Assembly (NCBI RefSeq): GCF_019613955.1
Contig: NZ_CP080443.1
Location: 2,837,001 to 2,901,000, forward strand
DNA: 64,000 nt
Reading direction: 5' to 3'
Origin: Chryseobacterium sp. LJ668
GTDB taxonomy: Bacteria > Bacteroidota > Bacteroidia > Flavobacteriales > Weeksellaceae
The notes under the pieces are model-generated. The model searched no databases, was not told the DNA's origin, and was given only the letters and a program-made list of their open reading frames with translations. A program made the translations under genes and the position numbers. This document shows, piece after piece, positions 63,529 through 64,000 of the stretch. Position 1 is the first letter of the stretch; each line of letters begins with the position of its first letter.

Positions 63529-64000
63529 TTATTTTACTGAATTTTTTACGAAAGTTCCCCAAGAGATATTCTGTTTTCCAGGAACATATTCTTTTGCTTT
63601 TTCGATAGCCAATTTTGCAGAATGTTCTACAATCCACGCAAAGTTTTCTTCACCAACGGAGTTTCTGTCAGCATCAGGTGCAGGATTACAGAAATCAATA
63701 GCATACGGAATACCATCTCTTACCGCAAATTCTACGGTATTGAAATCATATCCTAAAGCTTCATTCATTTTGATGGTGTAATCATGAATGACTTTCAGCA
63801 ATTTTTCTAAATCTTTTCCTTCTGTCTGATGTGTAGTAGCATATCTCAAATGATGCGGATTTCTTGGTTCGTACGGCATAATGTGAACATATTTTTTACC
63901 TAAGCAATACACCCTGTAATAATCCTGGAAAACAATTTCTTCCTGTACCATCATGACCAATTGCTCTGTCTCTCCCAGTTTTTCCCAAAGATCTTCTGCA
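63529..64000 (-). CDS. RimK-like ATP-grasp ligase, C-terminal part (partial)
   Basis: The frame is open to the right edge of the window; the product here has at least 156 residues and ends at 63529. YYRVYCLGKKYVHIMPYEPRNPHHLRY and TVEFAVRDGIPYAIDFCNPAPDADR are the late ATP-grasp strands, with the Glu and Asp/Asn metal ligands in EFAVRDGIPYAIDFCNP. It is similar to RimK-type and other peptide ligases, but lacks the N-terminal two-thirds in this window. It is the first gene seen of the operon. Confidence 0.75.
   Translation of the reverse strand, partial: AEDLWEKLGETEQLVMMVQEEIVFQDYYRVYCLGKKYVHIMPYEPRNPHHLRYATTHQTEGKDLEKLLKVIHDYTIKMNEALGYDFNTVEFAVRDGIPYAIDFCNPAPDADRNSVGEENFAWIVEHSAKLAIEKAKEYVPGKQNISWGTFVKNSVK

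Overview
This window is ordinary chromosome from a Bacteroidota member of the Chryseobacterium/Flavobacteriia kind. The evidence is a low G+C content, promoters of the TTG-N19-TAnnTTTG type, secreted proteins with type IX secretion C-terminal tails, tandem GLPGLI proteins, a BlaI/M56 sensor operon, and a TolC/adaptor/RND efflux operon behind a TetR gene. There is no insertion sequence, prophage, rRNA operon or CRISPR array.

Left part (1-17 kb): the 3' end of ychF, a lipoprotein, an AraC regulator and an SDR oxidoreductase, then an aminotransferase facing them. Next is a parE / small membrane protein / parC / rhomboid operon. A secreted pectate lyase and a second type IX-tailed secreted protein are divergently transcribed. 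Each of their promoters abuts a near-identical LacI-like palindrome, so they look like one pectin-response regulon. A tight operon of a tsaC/yciO-family gene, a CPBP protease, yaaA and prmC runs leftward. It is followed by three tandem initiator tRNA genes behind a canonical promoter.

Middle (17-45.8 kb): a BlaI / M56 peptidase / GLPGLI / GLPGLI operon, M61 and M1 peptidases, a DoxX-like / DUF2071 / methyltransferase operon, tatC, kdsD, recQ, a glycosyltransferase, lpdA, cvfB, and the TetR-TolC-HlyD-RND efflux operon. The TetR gene has two near-identical 25-bp operators around its promoter.

The stretch at 45.9-47.5 kb is very AT-rich and differs from its surroundings. It holds a double-glycine leader peptide gene, a secreted DUF6624-like gene with a one-base frameshift, and the first 61 codons of what looks like a grasp-with-spasm ATP-grasp peptide maturase. 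That last gene is cut off exactly at the stop codon of a neighbouring housekeeping gene. I read this as the decayed remnant of a RiPP (modified peptide) cluster.

Right part (47.5-64 kb): J-domain/KTSC, Nudix, epimerase, HPP, ssb, HRDC and hisS genes lead to a complete cyanophycin module (isoaspartyl peptidase, cyanophycinase and, divergently, cyanophycin synthetase). Converging on it is a leftward set of four predicted amide-bond enzymes: a RimK-like ATP-grasp (cut by the window edge), a GCS2-type carboxylate-amine ligase, a class I glutamine amidotransferase and a second ATP-grasp protein. Together they look like a small-peptide or amide biosynthesis pathway whose product I cannot name. This set and the RiPP remnant are the two least explained parts of the window.
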